Notes: generated by a model not told the origin, from the letters alone. DNA of 11,751 nt from PALSA-505 sp035308365 (GCA_035308365.1 DATGGU010000115.1:1-11751); one strand, 5' to 3'. Counted from the stretch's first letter, positions 5,301 to 11,751 are shown. Numbers and translations are program-made.

Positions 5301-7000
5301 TCGGTGAGGGTTTTGCGGATCGCGGCGGCGGTTGCGTCGGCCAGCCGGGCTCGTAGTGCGGCCTGGCCGGGCCGGCTGGTCCGGACCTCGACGACCCGTA
5401 GCCCCGGGGCATCGCCGCGCACCGCGCCCGGCAGGTCACCGGCCCGCTCCAGCAGCCGGTAGGGTACCCCGGCGGCACTGGCGAGGCGCTCGATGCTGGC
5501 TCCGTGCGGGGTGCCGAACACGCGCTCGAACGGACCCTGGAACGACGCCGGTTCGAGCATGGAGAAGATCCCGCCGCCGTCGTTGTTCACGACTACCAGG
5601 CACAGGTCCGGCCGGGCCTCGTCAGGGCCGAGGAACAGCCCGGGGGCGTCGTGCAGGAACGCCAGGTCGCCAAGGAGTGCGCAGGCCGGGCCGCCGTGCG
5701 CCAGCGCCGCGCCGATGGCCGAGGAGGTCAGGCCGTCGATCCCGCTCGCGCCCCGGCTGGCCAGCACCCGCAGGCCATCGCGCGGCGCCATGTGCTGGTC
5801 CAGGTCCCTGATCGGCAGGCTGGAGGCCGCCCACAACAATGATCCGTCCGGCAGCGCCGCCGCCAGGTCCCTGGCCAGCTGTGGCTCGCTGAGCGTGCCG
5901 GTGGCGGCCAGGATGTCGCCGGCCGCGATGATCGCAGCCTGGTCTGCCCGTTGCCAGGATTCTAGCCATTTGGCTTCATTACGGAGGGGGCCGGTCAGGT
6001 GCACACCGCCGGCCACGTCGGTGGCTGTCCTGGCGGGGTCGGCCCACCGGCCCGGCCCCTGGGCTATCACAATATGACGGCGGGCGCCAGCGCGCAGGAA
6101 GGCTAGCTGCCCGCGGGACAGCCCGGGCCGCCCGGCCGACACGATGATCTCGGGCTGGTGAGCGGCGGTGAACTCCGGCACGTTCAGCAGGCAGGAGTAG
6201 GAGCGTAGCGCGTTCGGCCCGCGCCTTGCCCCGGAGGACGGCTCGGCCAGTACCGGCCAGCCTGCCTGCTCCGCGAGCCGCAGCAGCGAGTCTGTGTCGT
6301 GGTCTCCGTCCCCGCAGATCACCACGCCGCGCTCGGCCGGGTCCAGGCCGATGGTCCGGGCCGCTCCGGGCCCGGCGGCGGCGACGGTCCACGGCGTCCC
6401 GCCCGGGCGGCCATCAAGCGGCTCGGGCCACGGCGGAAGGTTACCGGGATCGGGCACGAGCGGGTCGCGCAGCGGCAGGTTCACCTGGACCGGGCCGGGG
6501 AACCCGGCGGCGTCCCCGGCGGCTTGCGCCCAGGCGCGGCAGGTTAGCGACCGCCAGTAGGCGTTCGTTCCCATCCTGGCCTCGGGCACCCCGGCGTCGC
6601 AGAACCACCGTACCGAGTCCCCGTACAGCCTGAGCTGGTCGATAGTCTGGTTCGACCCGGTTCCGCGCAGCTCGGGCGGCCGGTCCGCGGTGAGCAGCAG
6701 CAGCGGCACGCCGGACTCGTCGGCCTCGATCACCGCCGGGTGGAAGTTCGCGGCCGCCGTGCCCGACGTGCAGACTACCGCGACCGGCCGGCGGCTGGCC
6801 TTGGCCAGGCCGAGCGCCAGGAAGGCGGCCGAACGCTCGTCGATGCGCACATGCAGCCGCAGATCCCCGGCGGCCGACCGGGCCCATAGCGCCATGGCCA
6901 GCGGCGCGCTGCGCGATCCTGGGGCGAGCACGGCCTCGCGCAGGCCGCACCGGATCAGCTCATCGGCGACCACCGTGGCAAACGCGGTCGAGGGGTTCAC
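5285..7000 (-). CDS. menD: 2-succinyl-5-enolpyruvyl-6-hydroxy-3-cyclohexene-1-carboxylate synthase
   Basis: MenD uses thiamine diphosphate and Mg2+ to couple 2-oxoglutarate to isochorismate, the first committed step of menaquinone synthesis. The 571-residue product has the full three-domain ThDP-enzyme layout. The N-terminal PYR domain has APGSRSAPLA at 26-35, the activating glutamate E55 in RIDERSAAFLALG, CTSGTAAANFHPA at 77-89, and TADRPPELRGTGSNQTIDQ at 104-122. The C-terminal PP domain has RGASGIDGL at 416-424, GDLAFLHD at 444-451 and NNDGGGIF at 472-479. The start is the GTG at 7000, which gives the conserved beginning NPSTAFATVVADEL. It overlaps the menC TGA in a GTGA. The frame stays open further upstream, but that part is only the shadow of menC. 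It is the third gene of menB-menC-menD. I see no sign of damage. Confidence 0.96.
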   Translation of the reverse strand: MNPSTAFATVVADELIRCGLREAVLAPGSRSAPLAMALWARSAAGDLRLHVRIDERSAAFLALGLAKASRRPVAVVCTSGTAAANFHPAVIEADESGVPLLLLTADRPPELRGTGSNQTIDQLRLYGDSVRWFCDAGVPEARMGTNAYWRSLTCRAWAQAAGDAAGFPGPVQVNLPLRDPLVPDPGNLPPWPEPLDGRPGGTPWTVAAAGPGAARTIGLDPAERGVVICGDGDHDTDSLLRLAEQAGWPVLAEPSSGARRGPNALRSYSCLLNVPEFTAAHQPEIIVSAGRPGLSRGQLAFLRAGARRHIVIAQGPGRWADPARTATDVAGGVHLTGPLRNEAKWLESWQRADQAAIIAAGDILAATGTLSEPQLARDLAAALPDGSLLWAASSLPIRDLDQHMAPRDGLRVLASRGASGIDGLTSSAIGAALAHGGPACALLGDLAFLHDAPGLFLGPDEARPDLCLVVVNNDGGGIFSMLEPASFQGPFERVFGTPHGASIERLASAAGVPYRLLERAGDLPGAVRGDAPGLRVVEVRTSRPGQAALRARLADATAAAIRKTLTETMPG

Positions 7001-7962
7001 AGGTGTGCCGCCGCGGCGGCCGCGCGTTCCCGCCACGGACCCGGGTCGATCTCCCAGCGGGCCAGCTCCGCGGGGTCCACCGCTGGCCGGCGGACCGGAA
7101 GTGCGCCGTCGGCAGCGGTCAGCGGGGCGGCCGTGACGTCGCCGGTCAGCAGGCTCATGGTGGCCAGGCCACAGTCGTAGGGCAGGTCCGGCAGGGCGGC
7201 GGCGAGCGCGACTCCGGCGGCCAGGCCGGCCGAGCTCTCCACGGCGCTGGACACGACCACCGGCAGGCCGCACGCCTCGGCCACCCGCAGGGCGGCCCGC
7301 ACCCCGCCGAGCGGGGCCGCCTTGAGGACGACGATGTCGGCCGCGCCCGCGGCCCTCACCCGCAACGGGTCCTCGGCGCGGCGGACCGATTCATCGGCGG
7401 CCAGGGGGACGCTGACCTCGCGGCGCAACTGCGCCATCTCCTCCAGGGTCGCGCACGGCTGCTCGGCGTACTCCAGGCCGAACGGTTCGAGCCGGCGCAG
7501 CATGCGCCGGGCGTGGCCGGCGTCCCAGGCGCCATTGGCGTCCACCCGGATCCGGCCGGACGGGCCGAGCGCATCCCGTACAGCTTCCACCCGGGCAATG
7601 TCGTCGGCATCCTGCTGCCCGTGCTGGGCCACCTTGACCTTGGCCGTGCGGCAGCCTGAGCGTGCCACCAGGTGGTGCGCCTGCTGCGGGCCGACCGCCG
7701 GCACGGTGACGTTGACCGGTACCCGGTCGCGGACCGGCTCCGGCCATCCGGTCACCGCCGCTTCCAGGGCGCAGGCCAGCCAGCGGGCGCACTCCCGGGG
7801 GCCGTACTCGGCGAACGGGGAGAACTCGCCCCAGCCCACCGGGCCCCGGATGAGCGCGCCCTCGCGCACGGTGATGCCGCGGAACCGCGTCCGCATCGGG
7901 ATCGCGAACGCGCGGAGGCCGCCGAGCAGGCCGCCAATGGGACTCGCCAGATGCCCGGTCAC
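6997..7962 (-). CDS. menC: o-Succinylbenzoate synthase
   Basis: MenC dehydrates SHCHC to o-succinylbenzoate. The 321-residue product belongs to the enolase superfamily, muconate-lactonising subgroup. The catalytic KxK is K108/K110 in TAKVKVA. The metal ligands are D141 in RVDANGAWD, E167 in YAEQP and D190 in LAADES. The second catalytic lysine is K214 in VVLKAAPLGG. The N-terminal capping domain has WGEFSPFAEYG at 44-54, typical of actinobacterial MenC. The length agrees with the short actinobacterial form (about 320 residues). The start is the GTG at 7962, overlapping the menB TGA (GTGA), and the gene in turn overlaps menD by 4 nt, so the three are translationally coupled. No SHCHC synthase gene (menH) is present in the window. 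Confidence 0.95.
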   Translation of the reverse strand: MTGHLASPIGGLLGGLRAFAIPMRTRFRGITVREGALIRGPVGWGEFSPFAEYGPRECARWLACALEAAVTGWPEPVRDRVPVNVTVPAVGPQQAHHLVARSGCRTAKVKVAQHGQQDADDIARVEAVRDALGPSGRIRVDANGAWDAGHARRMLRRLEPFGLEYAEQPCATLEEMAQLRREVSVPLAADESVRRAEDPLRVRAAGAADIVVLKAAPLGGVRAALRVAEACGLPVVVSSAVESSAGLAAGVALAAALPDLPYDCGLATMSLLTGDVTAAPLTAADGALPVRRPAVDPAELARWEIDPGPWRERAAAAAAHL

Positions 7963-8816
7963 GGACGGCGCGGGAACCTCGCGAAGTCGGGCCGGCGCTT
8001 CTCCCGGAACGCGTCACGTCCCTCCTGCGCCTCTTCGCTCATGTAGTAAAGCAGCGTGGCGTCGCCGGCGAACTGCTGCATCCCGGCCGCCCCGTCGGTC
8101 ACCGCGTTCAGCGCGCCCTTGAGCATGCGCAGCGCGAGCGGCGACTTCGCCAGCAGCTCACGGGCCCAGGTCACGGTCTCTTTCTCCAGGTCGGCCAGGG
8201 GTACCACGGTGTTCACCAGTCCCATGTCCAGTGCCTCCTGGGCGGTGTACTGGCGGCACAGGTACCAGATCTCGCGAGCCTTCTTCAGCCCAACGGTGGC
8301 CGCGAGCAGCCACGAGCCGTAGCCACCGTCGAACGAGCCGACCTTGGGGCCGCTCTGGCCGAAGATCGCGTTGTCGGCGGCGATGGTCAGGTCGCAGCAG
8401 ACGTGCAGCACGTGCCCACCGCCGACCGCGTACCCGGCGACCATGGCGATCACCGGCTTGGGGGTGCGCCGGATCTGGACCTGCAGGTCGAGCACGTTGA
8501 GCCGGCCGACGCCCTGGGAGTCGAGGTAGCCATCGTCGCCGCGGATCTTCTGGTCACCGCCGGAGCAGAACGCGTCGGTCCCGGCCCCGGTCAAGATGAT
8601 GACGCCGGTATCCGGGTCGTCCCGGGCGATGCTGAACGCGCTGGACAGCTCGAACAAGGTGGTGGGCCGGAACGCGTTGCGCACCTCGGGCCGGTTGATG
8701 GTGATCTTGGCGATGCCCTCACCGGTCTCGTAGATGATGTCGGTGTACTCCTGGCCCGGTGCCGGCCCCGAACGCTGCCAGTCAACCACTGCCATACCCT
8801 CCCTGGTCGCGACCAT
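7959..8816 (-). CDS. menB: 1,4-Dihydroxy-2-naphthoyl-CoA synthase
   Basis: MenB closes the second ring of menaquinone by converting o-succinylbenzoyl-CoA to 1,4-dihydroxy-2-naphthoyl-CoA. The 285-residue crotonase-fold protein has NRPEVRNAFRP at 41-51, the oxyanion-hole region CSGGDQKIRG at 84-93, AGYAVGGGHVLH at 127-138, SFDGGYG at 161-167 (D163) and the catalytic tyrosine region LLYYMSEEAQEGRDAF at 255-270 (Y258). GQSG at 153-156 has glycine at the position that is Asp in the mycobacterial enzyme, so this is the bicarbonate-dependent type also found in E. coli and Bacillus. The ATG at 8816 gives the same residue numbering as the E. coli enzyme. An ATG at 8795 directly after GGGAGGGT is an alternative, but its spacing to that site is very short. 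It is the first gene of menB-menC-menD and diverges from menE across 25 bp. Confidence 0.95.
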   Translation of the reverse strand: MVATREGMAVVDWQRSGPAPGQEYTDIIYETGEGIAKITINRPEVRNAFRPTTLFELSSAFSIARDDPDTGVIILTGAGTDAFCSGGDQKIRGDDGYLDSQGVGRLNVLDLQVQIRRTPKPVIAMVAGYAVGGGHVLHVCCDLTIAADNAIFGQSGPKVGSFDGGYGSWLLAATVGLKKAREIWYLCRQYTAQEALDMGLVNTVVPLADLEKETVTWARELLAKSPLALRMLKGALNAVTDGAAGMQQFAGDATLLYYMSEEAQEGRDAFREKRRPDFARFPRRP

Positions 8817-8841
8817 GGATTAGCCGTTTAACCTTACGTCG
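8817..8841. promoter_or_regulatory. 25-bp divergent menB/menE intergenic gap
   Basis: Only 25 bp separate the divergent menB and menE start codons, so at least part of each promoter must lie inside the opposite gene. On the minus strand TAAGGT at 8836-8831 matches only the TA...T core of a -10 element and would give a leader of about 8 nt for menB. I see no convincing -35 element and no clear ribosome binding site for menE, so leaderless or near-leaderless transcripts are possible. Confidence 0.4.
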
Positions 8842-10029
8842 GTGAGTCGACGGCCTTTGCACGCGGTCTTGATGCCAGCCGGTGAACTGCTGCGCCCGCT
8901 GGCCGCCGCGCTGGATGGCAGCGGCCCGGCGGTGGCGCCGCTCGATCCCGCGCTTCCCCAGGCCAGGCTGCGGCTGTTGCTCGATGAGCTGGCCCCGGAC
9001 GCCATCCAGACCGTGGCCGGGGTTACCCGGGAGGGTCTGGCCGGAGGGCCGCCGCCGGGAATCGGTGAAGACACGGCCGTGGTCATCGTCACATCGGGCT
9101 CTACCGGCCGGCCCAAGGGAGTGGAACTGAGCGCGGACGCCCTGCTGCACTCCGCGCGGGCCAGCCTGGACCGGATCGGCGCCGTCCCCGGTGGCCGCTG
9201 GTTGTGCTGCCTGCCGGTCAGCCACGTGGCCGGTATCCAGGTACTGGTCCGGTCGCTGCTGGCGGGCACGGAACCGGTGGTCTGTGACCGGCTCACCCCC
9301 GAGGTCGTCGCGACCTGCGGCTGCGACTACGTGTCCCTGGTCCCGACCCAGTTGCGCCGGCTCGTCGGCGACGGGGCCAGCCTGGCACCGTTCGTCAAAA
9401 TATTGCTGGGTGGAGCGGGTGCGCCAGCCCGGCTGCTGGCGGCGGCGGCCGCGGCGGGCGGCAGCGTCGTCACGACGTACGGGATGACGGAGACCAGCGG
9501 CGGCTGCGTGTATGACGGAAAACCGCTGGATGGCGTGCGCGTCGGGATCGGGCCCGGCGGCCTGATCCGGATTGCCGGGCCGGTGCTGTTCTCCGGCTAC
9601 CGGTTGCAGCCCGGGCGTACCGGCGACGGCTGGTTCACCACGGCGGACCTGGGCTCGATCGGGCCGTCGGGGCTGCTGACCGTGCGGGGCCGGGCGGACG
9701 ACGTGATCAACACCGGCGGGGAGAAGGTGGTCGGGGCCGAGGTCGCGGCGGCCCTGGAGACCTTCCCGGCGGTGCGGGAGGCGGTCGTGGTGGGGCGGCC
9801 GGATGCGGAATGGGGGGAACGGGTGACCGCAGTGGTCGTGCCAGCTAATCCAGACATGCCGCCTGAGCTGGGGATACTTCGGGAACACGTGCGCCGGACG
9901 CTCCCGGCGAGTGCCGCACCTCGCGAACTCGTCCTCATGGATGAGCTGCCGCTGCTACCGTCAGGAAAGCCGGATCTGCGCGCGCTGCGACACCCGATCA
10001 GCAAACGACGGCCAGACCGGGAACAATAG
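8842..10029 (+). CDS. menE: o-Succinylbenzoate-CoA ligase
   Basis: MenE activates o-succinylbenzoate with ATP and CoA to give o-succinylbenzoyl-CoA, the substrate of the neighbouring MenB. The 395-residue product is an adenylate-forming (ANL) enzyme of the short actinobacterial kind. The P-loop is TSGSTGRPKG at 84-93, and VSHVAG at 126-131 and LLGGAGAP at 188-195 follow. TYGMTETSGGCVYDG at 212-226 is a MenE hallmark. The domain hinge region is GWFTTADLG at 263-271 with GRADDVINTGGEKV at 283-296, and the C-terminal catalytic lysine is K376 in LLPSGKPD. The start is assigned to the GTG at 8842 (MSRRPLHAVLMPAG), and an ATG at 8872 is an alternative. No Shine-Dalgarno is visible, which suggests a leaderless message. 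The stop overlaps an ECF-type promoter motif belonging to the next gene. Confidence 0.95.
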   Translation: MSRRPLHAVLMPAGELLRPLAAALDGSGPAVAPLDPALPQARLRLLLDELAPDAIQTVAGVTREGLAGGPPPGIGEDTAVVIVTSGSTGRPKGVELSADALLHSARASLDRIGAVPGGRWLCCLPVSHVAGIQVLVRSLLAGTEPVVCDRLTPEVVATCGCDYVSLVPTQLRRLVGDGASLAPFVKILLGGAGAPARLLAAAAAAGGSVVTTYGMTETSGGCVYDGKPLDGVRVGIGPGGLIRIAGPVLFSGYRLQPGRTGDGWFTTADLGSIGPSGLLTVRGRADDVINTGGEKVVGAEVAAALETFPAVREAVVVGRPDAEWGERVTAVVVPANPDMPPELGILREHVRRTLPASAAPRELVLMDELPLLPSGKPDLRALRHPISKRRPDREQ

Positions 10030-10044
10030 GCGGCGCAAAGCGTT
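10019..10044 (+). promoter_or_regulatory. ECF-type promoter motif (GGGAAC-N17-GTT) upstream of the sigma factor gene
   Basis: GGGAAC at 10019-10024 (GGGAACA counting the next base) is followed by 17 bp and GTT at 10042-10044, preceded by C. This matches the published SigR/SigH/SigE-type consensus of actinobacteria (GGGAAY, about 16-19 bp, cGTT). It overlaps the last codons of menE and would start a transcript with a leader of about 140 nt for the sigma factor gene. Known parallels are hrdD of Streptomyces (SigR) and sigB of Mycobacterium (SigE/SigH). The motif match is seen; its use is inference. Confidence 0.5.
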
Positions 10045-10096
10045 ACCAATATATGCCCGCACTTCGCGTCCGCCAAGGGCGCGCCGCGGGCCGGAT

Positions 10097-10117
10097 GTAG
10101 CAGGCCCAGACGTAGCA
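10097..10117 (+). repeat. Short direct repeat GTAGCA x2 upstream of the sigma factor gene
   Basis: GTAGCA occurs at 10097-10102 and 10112-10117, a 15-bp period, inside the 165-bp leader/intergenic region between menE and the sigma factor gene. It may be chance. No palindrome or clear -10/-35 pair accompanies it. Confidence 0.2.
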
Positions 10118-10180
10118 AGTATGGACCTGACAAACACGCCGGGCTGGCGCGGGAGGCAGCGCATGTCCCCGCTTCCCCCA

Positions 10181-10189
10181 GGAGGAGGT
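10181..10189 (+). promoter_or_regulatory. Strong ribosome binding site of the sigma factor gene
   Basis: GGAGGAGGT lies 5 nt before the ATG at 10195. It is the best Shine-Dalgarno in the window and fixes the start of the sigma factor. An out-of-frame ATG at 10163 opens a short frame that runs through this site to about 10249; it could be a small upstream overlapping reading frame, but nothing supports its translation. Confidence 0.7.
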
Positions 10190-10194
10190 GTCTC

Positions 10195-11469
10195 ATGTCG
10201 CGGACCGCGACCGCCGCGTCGTCCGTTCGGGATGACGAGGCGACGGTGACCCGCGTGGACCAGCTTGTCCAGCGCGGACGCGGTCAGGGCCACTTGTCGC
10301 TGCCCGAGCTTCGCAGCGCGTTCGAGGAAGCCGGCATCTCCGCAGCGGAGGGCCGCTCGATCCTGCGTGAGCTGGCTGAGGCAGGCGTCCGGCTCGGCAA
10401 CGAGAAGTCCACGCCGAGCGAGCCGGTGGCTGAGACCGTAGGCACCGACAGTGACGAGTTCGCCGATCTGGCAGAGGCCGCCGTGGAGGCCGAGACCGAG
10501 GCGCTGAGCGCGGACCCGGGCTCCAGCGCCATCGAGGCGGACCTCGACGACCAGACACCCGCCATGGGCGACTCGGTCCACACGTACCTCAAGTCGATCG
10601 GCCGGACCAGCCTGCTCACCGCCGAGCAGGAGGTGGACCTGGCCAAGCGGATCGAGGCCGGGCTGTACGCCGAGCACAAGCTGGAGAACGAGCCGGACCT
10701 GGACGACGCCTACCGCCAGGATCTGGAAGAGGTCGCCGAGGACGGCCGGCGAGCCAAGGCGCACATGCTCGAGGCCAACCTGCGGCTGGTGGTCTCGGTC
10801 GCCAAGAAGTACAGCGACCGCGGGCTCACCCTGCTGGACGTCGTCCAGGAGGGGAACCTCGGCCTGATCAGGGCGGTCGAGAAGTTCGACTACACCAAGG
10901 GCTACAAGTTCTCCACCTACGCCATGTGGTGGATCCGGCAGGCGATCCAGCGCGGTTTCGCCGACTCGGCCCGGACCATCCGGCTGCCGGTGCACGTCCT
11001 TGAGATGCTCAGCAAGCTCAGCCGGGTGGAGCGGGACATGCACCAGCGGCTCGGCCGGGAGCCGACGCCGGAGGAACTGGCGGTCGAGCTCGACCGCACC
11101 CCGGACCAGATCGAGGAACTGCTGCGCACCAGCAGGCAGCCGATCAGCCTGGACTCCACGATCGGCGAGGACGGCGAGACCAGCATCGGTGACCTGATCG
11201 AGGACATCGACGCCCCCGAGGCGTCCGAACTGGTGGACCGCCAGCTCATGGCCAGCCAGCTCAGGAACGCTCTCGGCTGCCTCACCCCGCGCGAGGCGAC
11301 GATCATGTCGATGCGGTTCGGGCTGTACGACGGCAACCCGCACACGCTGGACGAGATCGGCCGCGCGCTGGGCTTGACCAGGGAGCGGATCAGGCAACTG
11401 GAGAAGCAGTCCCTGTCCAAGCTGCGCCACCCCAGCCGCGCCCAGCCCTTGCTAGATTTCGCTAGCTGA
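10195..11469 (+). CDS. RNA polymerase sigma-70 factor, group 2 (SigB/HrdA-like)
   Basis: A 424-residue sigma factor that directs RNA polymerase to -10/-35 promoters. Residues 21-70 resemble a degenerate region 1.1 (LSLPELRSAFEEAGIS), followed by an acidic, low-complexity linker at 80-123. Region 1.2 is SVHTYLKSIGRTSLLTAEQE at 127-146. Region 2 spans about 190-262, with LLDVVQEGNLGLIRAVEKFDY at its centre and the -10 melting and recognition part KFSTYAMWWIRQAIQRGFAD at 238-257. Region 3 (LGREPTPEELA, then ISLDSTIGEDGE) runs from about 264 to 340. Region 4 spans about 355-414, with the -35 reading helix GLTRERIRQLEKQSLSKLRH at 393-412. RGFADSARTIRLPVH differs from the RA(M/I)ADQARTIRIPVH of primary sigma factors and is closer to mycobacterial SigB and HrdA/HrdD. 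The tail DFAS also recalls the SigB end. I therefore favour a non-essential group 2 factor over the housekeeping one. It is probably transcribed from the ECF-type promoter at 10019. Confidence 0.9.
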   Translation: MSRTATAASSVRDDEATVTRVDQLVQRGRGQGHLSLPELRSAFEEAGISAAEGRSILRELAEAGVRLGNEKSTPSEPVAETVGTDSDEFADLAEAAVEAETEALSADPGSSAIEADLDDQTPAMGDSVHTYLKSIGRTSLLTAEQEVDLAKRIEAGLYAEHKLENEPDLDDAYRQDLEEVAEDGRRAKAHMLEANLRLVVSVAKKYSDRGLTLLDVVQEGNLGLIRAVEKFDYTKGYKFSTYAMWWIRQAIQRGFADSARTIRLPVHVLEMLSKLSRVERDMHQRLGREPTPEELAVELDRTPDQIEELLRTSRQPISLDSTIGEDGETSIGDLIEDIDAPEASELVDRQLMASQLRNALGCLTPREATIMSMRFGLYDGNPHTLDEIGRALGLTRERIRQLEKQSLSKLRHPSRAQPLLDFAS

Positions 11470-11537
11470 CGGGGGGCGAGGCGGCCAATGCTGCTCGCCG
11501 TCCTTCGGCCAGCTTCGCCGCAGCCCGCAGTATCTGC

Positions 11538-11558
11538 CCGGGGGGCCGAGCCCCCCGG
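11538..11558. repeat. GC-only hairpin, 9-bp arms
   Basis: CCGGGGGGC (11538-11546) and GCCCCCCGG (11550-11558) are perfect reverse complements around a CGA loop. GC-rich hairpins followed by a C-run like this are often dispersed between genes in actinomycete genomes. It lies about 70 bp past the sigma factor stop codon and could stall or end transcription, but no T-tract follows. Confidence 0.6.
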
Positions 11559-11563
11559 ACCCC

Positions 11564-11605
11564 CACGAGCGGGGCTGGGGCTGTCACGAGCGGGGCTGGG
11601 GCTGT
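11564..11605 (+). repeat. Perfect 21-bp tandem duplication
   Basis: The 21-bp unit starting CACGAGCGG and ending GGGGCTGT occurs at 11564-11584 and again at 11585-11605 with no difference. Two copies only, directly adjacent. The lack of divergence suggests a recent duplication or a locus prone to copy-number change. Confidence 0.85.
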
Positions 11606-11641
11606 TTTGCCACCTGCGGTGGGACAACCTCCCGGAACCCC

Positions 11642-11656
11642 CGGAGCGAAGCTCCG
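11642..11656. repeat. Small hairpin CGGAGC-GAA-GCTCCG
   Basis: Perfect 6-bp arms around a GAA loop, set in a C-rich context. It resembles the GGAGC/GCTCC hairpins scattered between actinomycete genes. No promoter or T-tract is associated with it. Confidence 0.5.
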
Positions 11657-11695
11657 CCCTCGCAAACCCCGACCCTCGCGTTCGTTTCACCTGGA

Positions 11696-11751
11696 CCGCC
11701 GTCGCGCGCCGGGCCCGGCCTCCCGCCGGGCTGGGGCGCGGCGGCTTTGTT
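11696..11751 (+). terminator. Probable rho-independent terminator at the right edge
   Basis: CCGCCG (11696-11701) pairs with CGGCGG (11739-11744), and an inner perfect stem GCCCGGC (11713-11719) / GCCGGGC (11725-11731) encloses a CTCCC loop. The whole forms a long, slightly bulged hairpin followed by CTTTGTT at the window end. It points to termination on the plus strand, possibly of the sigma factor transcript 230 bp upstream. The T-run may continue beyond the window. Confidence 0.5.

Larger units (their letters stand above)
11470..11751. other. Non-coding, hairpin-rich region downstream of the sigma factor gene
   Basis: No convincing gene is seen in these 282 bases on either strand. A 67-codon minus-strand frame (11665-11462) has no recognisable domain and crosses all the repeats. 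The region holds a hairpin with 9-bp arms at 11538-11558, a 21-bp tandem duplication at 11564-11605, a hairpin with 6-bp arms at 11642-11656 and a large terminator-like hairpin at 11696-11751. Confidence 0.6.

Noticed and set aside
7001..7273. N-terminal extension of menD
   Set aside because: The frame is open for 91 more codons, but they overlap menC and look unlike MenD. The GTG at 7000 gives the conserved MenD start and a GTGA overlap.
8782..9888. 368-codon minus-strand frame opposite menE
   Set aside because: Antisense to conserved MenE; its product is low-complexity and has no start signal.
9961..11430. 489-codon minus-strand frame opposite the sigma factor gene
   Set aside because: Antisense to a clearly conserved sigma-70 gene; the product is Leu/Gln/Val/Arg-rich without motifs.
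11564..11605. Possible CRISPR array
   Set aside because: Only two copies, directly adjacent with no spacer between them; this is a simple tandem duplication.
1..11751. tRNA, rRNA, transposase or integrase genes bordering the accessory block
   Set aside because: None is recognisable by eye, so transfer of the block is suggested only by its composition and gene content.

Overview
The window is high-GC DNA, with codons ending mostly in G or C, frequent GTG starts and very tight gene packing, which points to an actinomycete. It carries menB, menC, menD and menE, so the organism makes menaquinone by the classical o-succinylbenzoate route. Streptomyces is known to use the futalosine route instead, so a non-Streptomyces actinomycete is more likely. 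I cannot name a genus from sequence alone.

Layout: (1) 1-2179, plus strand: the last 45 codons of an unidentified gene, then two membrane permeases of a dipeptide/oligopeptide ABC importer in the order OppC-like then OppB-like. (2) 2210-5263: a four-gene accessory block whose base composition is visibly less GC-rich than its flanks. A minus-strand pair (TauD/TfdA-type Fe(II)/2-oxoglutarate oxygenase, then a GHKL-type ATPase overlapping it by 4 nt) diverges from a plus-strand pair (Nudix hydrolase, then a large XRE-type HTH regulator 2 nt downstream). The 164-bp divergent gap holds two GACA/TGTC dyads that could be operators. (3) 5285-8816, minus strand: menB-menC-menD, whose two junctions are both 4-nt GTGA overlaps. 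(4) 8842-10029, plus strand: menE, diverging from menB across only 25 bp. (5) 10195-11469, plus strand: a group 2, SigB/HrdA-like sigma-70 factor with a strong ribosome binding site. An ECF-type (SigR/SigH/SigE-like) promoter motif lies at the end of menE. (6) 11470-11751: no gene; GC-rich hairpins, a perfect 21-bp tandem duplication and a terminator-like hairpin at the very end.

How the genes work together: MenD, MenC, MenE and MenB catalyse consecutive steps from isochorismate to 1,4-dihydroxy-2-naphthoyl-CoA, so the men genes form one pathway split over two divergent transcripts. The permeases need ATPase and binding-protein subunits that are not seen here. The accessory block looks like a self-contained regulated unit (regulator, operator-like dyads, oxygenase, Nudix enzyme, ATPase). 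It is the best candidate for something undescribed, but its substrate and purpose cannot be read from the sequence.
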